Below, in pieces: positions 6,475-7,652 of a stretch of 7,652 nucleotides of DNA. The position numbers were made by a program, and so were the translations under genes. Under the pieces are notes generated by a model, which made no database searches, was not told where the DNA came from, and saw only the letters and a list, made by a program, of their open reading frames with translations. The DNA is from Burkholderiaceae bacterium (lineage in GTDB: Bacteria; Pseudomonadota; Gammaproteobacteria; Burkholderiales; Burkholderiaceae). The stretch spans positions 7,941 through 15,592 of the forward strand of contig JAGOEY010000022.1 of NCBI GenBank assembly GCA_017997515.1, given 5' to 3'. Each line of letters opens with the position of its first letter. Within the stretch, counting starts at the first letter, position 1.

Positions 6475-7472
6475 AAATTCAGGAGTACTGCACCCCAGGT
6501 GAACCCACCACCCACACCTTCGAGCAAGAGTGTGTCACCGGGTTTGGCCTGGCCGTTGCGCACGGCATGGTCGAGTGCCAGCGGAATGGAGGCCGCCGAG
6601 GTGTTGCCATGCTGGTCCACCGTGACCACCACCTTGTCCATCGGCAGCTTGAGTTTGCGCGCCGTGCTTTGCATGATGCGGATGTTGGCCTGGTGCGGGA
6701 TGAGCCAGTCGATGTCTTCAGCGGTTTTACCCGCTTTGTCCAGCACAGCGCGGGCGGCGTCTTCCAGCACACCCACGGCGAGTTTGAACACGGCCTGGCC
6801 GTCCATCTTGAGCAGCGGGTCACCCAGCACCTGCCCACCGGACACATGGCCTGGCACACACAAAATACCCACGTGTTTGCCGTCGGCATGGAGGTCACTG
6901 GCCAGAATGCCCGGCGTGTCCGACGCTTCCAGCACCACGGCACCCGCGCCGTCACCAAACAACACACAGGTGGTGCGGTCCTTGAAGTCGAGGATGCGGG
7001 AGAACACTTCTGCCCCCACCACCAGCACCTTGTTGGCCGCACCGGTCTGGACCATGGCGTCCGCCACGGTGAGGGCGTAGACAAAACCACTGCACACCGC
7101 CTGCACGTCAAATGCCGGGCACCCCGCAATACCGCGGGCTTCGTCAGACAGTTGCGCCAGTTTGTGCTGCAGGATGCTGGCCACCGACGGAAACACCATG
7201 TCGGGCGTGGATGTGGCGACGACGATCAGGTCGATGTCCTGCGGCCCCAGCCCCGCAGCTTCGAGGGCTTTTTTGGCGGCCTCAAAACCCAGGTCACTGC
7301 TGCACACATCGGGCGCGGCAAAGTGGCGCGCGCGGATGCCAGTGCGCTCCACGATCCATTCGTCCGAGGTTTCCACACCCTGGGTTGCCAGTTCGGCCAC
7401 CAGGTCGGCATTGGTCAGTCTGCGCGGAGGCAGGTAACTGCCGGTGCCAGTGATGCGGGAGTAACGTCTCAT
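6471..7472 (-). CDS. fabH: 3-oxoacyl-ACP synthase III (FabH)
   Basis: FabH starts fatty-acid synthesis by condensing an acyl-CoA primer, usually acetyl-CoA, with malonyl-ACP. It has 333 aa, near the usual 317-330. The catalytic triad of KAS III is complete: Cys127 ([14 protein letters not shown]), His260 (IPHQANIRI) and Asn290 ([11 protein letters not shown]). Other family blocks are [39 protein letters not shown] and the C-terminal [17 protein letters not shown]. Its ATG directly abuts the plsX stop (TAAATG, no spacer), suggesting coupled translation; no strong ribosome site is visible. Its last two codons and TAG stop run into the palindromic repeat, so the final residues may have been altered by that element. 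Confidence 0.98.
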   Translation of the reverse strand: MRRYSRITGTGSYLPPRRLTNADLVAELATQGVETSDEWIVERTGIRARHFAAPDVCSSDLGFEAAKKALEAAGLGPQDIDLIVVATSTPDMVFPSVASILQHKLAQLSDEARGIAGCPAFDVQAVCSGFVYALTVADAMVQTGAANKVLVVGAEVFSRILDFKDRTTCVLFGDGAGAVVLEASDTPGILASDLHADGKHVGILCVPGHVSGGQVLGDPLLKMDGQAVFKLAVGVLEDAARAVLDKAGKTAEDIDWLIPHQANIRIMQSTARKLKLPMDKVVVTVDQHGNTSAASIPLALDHAVRNGQAKPGDTLLLEGVGGGFTWGAVLLNL

Positions 7473-7652
7473 TTATAGGGTGGCCGTTGCAGGCTCTGCA
7501 GTGCGGTCCGCAGGCATCAGAAGTGGTGCGGCGTGGGCAATGCGGGCCTGCACGCGCTCAAGCAGGTTGTTTCGGGCTGCATCATACGCCCGGTTCAAAG
7601 CCTGCTCAAAAGCCACTTCGTCCGCCGAACCATGGCTCTTGAACACCAGACC
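7473..7652 (-). CDS. plsX: PlsX, phosphate acyltransferase (C-terminal 59 residues only)
   Basis: PlsX converts acyl-ACP and phosphate to acyl-phosphate, the donor used by PlsY for phosphatidic-acid synthesis. Only the last 59 codons and the TAA stop are in the window; the gene continues past 7652. The fragment begins [19 protein letters not shown] and continues [19 protein letters not shown], matching the C-terminal SHGSA block and amphipathic helix of PlsX. A further tail of about 18 residues, rich in Ala, Pro and Thr, follows. The plsX-fabH order is the standard proteobacterial arrangement and supports the assignment. rpmF commonly lies upstream of plsX, but it would be outside the window. 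Confidence 0.92.
   Translation of the reverse strand, partial: GLVFKSHGSADEVAFEQALNRAYDAARNNLLERVQARIAHAAPLLMPADRTAEPATATL

Noticed and set aside
7290..7310. FabH contains the peptide DVCSSDL (residues 55-61), which looks like translated Illumina adapter contamination seen in some metagenome proteins.
   Set aside because: The DNA here reads GATGTGTGCAGCAGTGACCTG, not the adapter's GACGTGTGCTCTTCCGATCT; the Ser codons are AGC and AGT. The reading frame and FabH similarity continue on both sides, so it is natural sequence.
6567..7478. A 303-codon plus-strand frame opposite fabH, and similar long frames opposite fabF (2939-3745) and rseA/rseB (644-1657).
   Set aside because: All lie over well-supported minus-strand genes, have His/Gly/Arg-rich or Ala-rich compositions and show no recognisable domain.

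Overview
The window looks like chromosomal DNA from a high-GC betaproteobacterium, most likely family Comamonadaceae (Rhodoferax/Polaromonas/Acidovorax type). That placement rests on protein style and gene order, not on a database search. Every convincing gene is on the minus strand, so transcription runs from high to low coordinates. There are no RNA genes, no insertion sequences and no CRISPR array.

Region 1 (7652 to 3011) is the type II fatty-acid synthesis cluster, in the order plsX (C-terminal end only), fabH, fabD, fabG, acpP, fabF. FabD makes malonyl-ACP on the carrier AcpP. FabH primes the chain from an acyl-CoA and malonyl-ACP, FabF extends it and FabG reduces the 3-keto group. PlsX uses the acyl-ACP product for phospholipid synthesis. 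All the catalytic residues I looked for are present. Packing is tight: plsX and fabH abut, and fabD and fabG overlap by 4 bases. The exceptions are the gaps around acpP (96 and 120 bases), each holding a hairpin, and a 50-base gap between fabH and fabD filled by a palindromic repeat.

Region 2 (2962 to 1) is the sigma-E envelope-stress module. It starts with a small two-helix membrane protein that resembles YgfX and overlaps rpoE by 17 bases. Then come rpoE, rseA (membrane anti-sigma factor) and rseB/mucB (periplasmic regulator of RseA, cut by the window edge a few residues before its likely end). RseA holds RpoE at the membrane and RseB shields RseA from proteolysis. No intrinsic terminator is visible between fabF and rpoE, so some read-through from the lipid genes into the stress genes is possible.

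I found no unknown multi-gene system; this is a largely standard housekeeping locus. The most unusual features are a palindromic element at the fabH/fabD junction that supplies the fabH stop codon, and a related-looking, AT-rich, in-frame segment inside the RseA linker. The second may be a copy of the same repeat family inserted into a coding sequence. The YgfX-like gene is the only one without a secure function.
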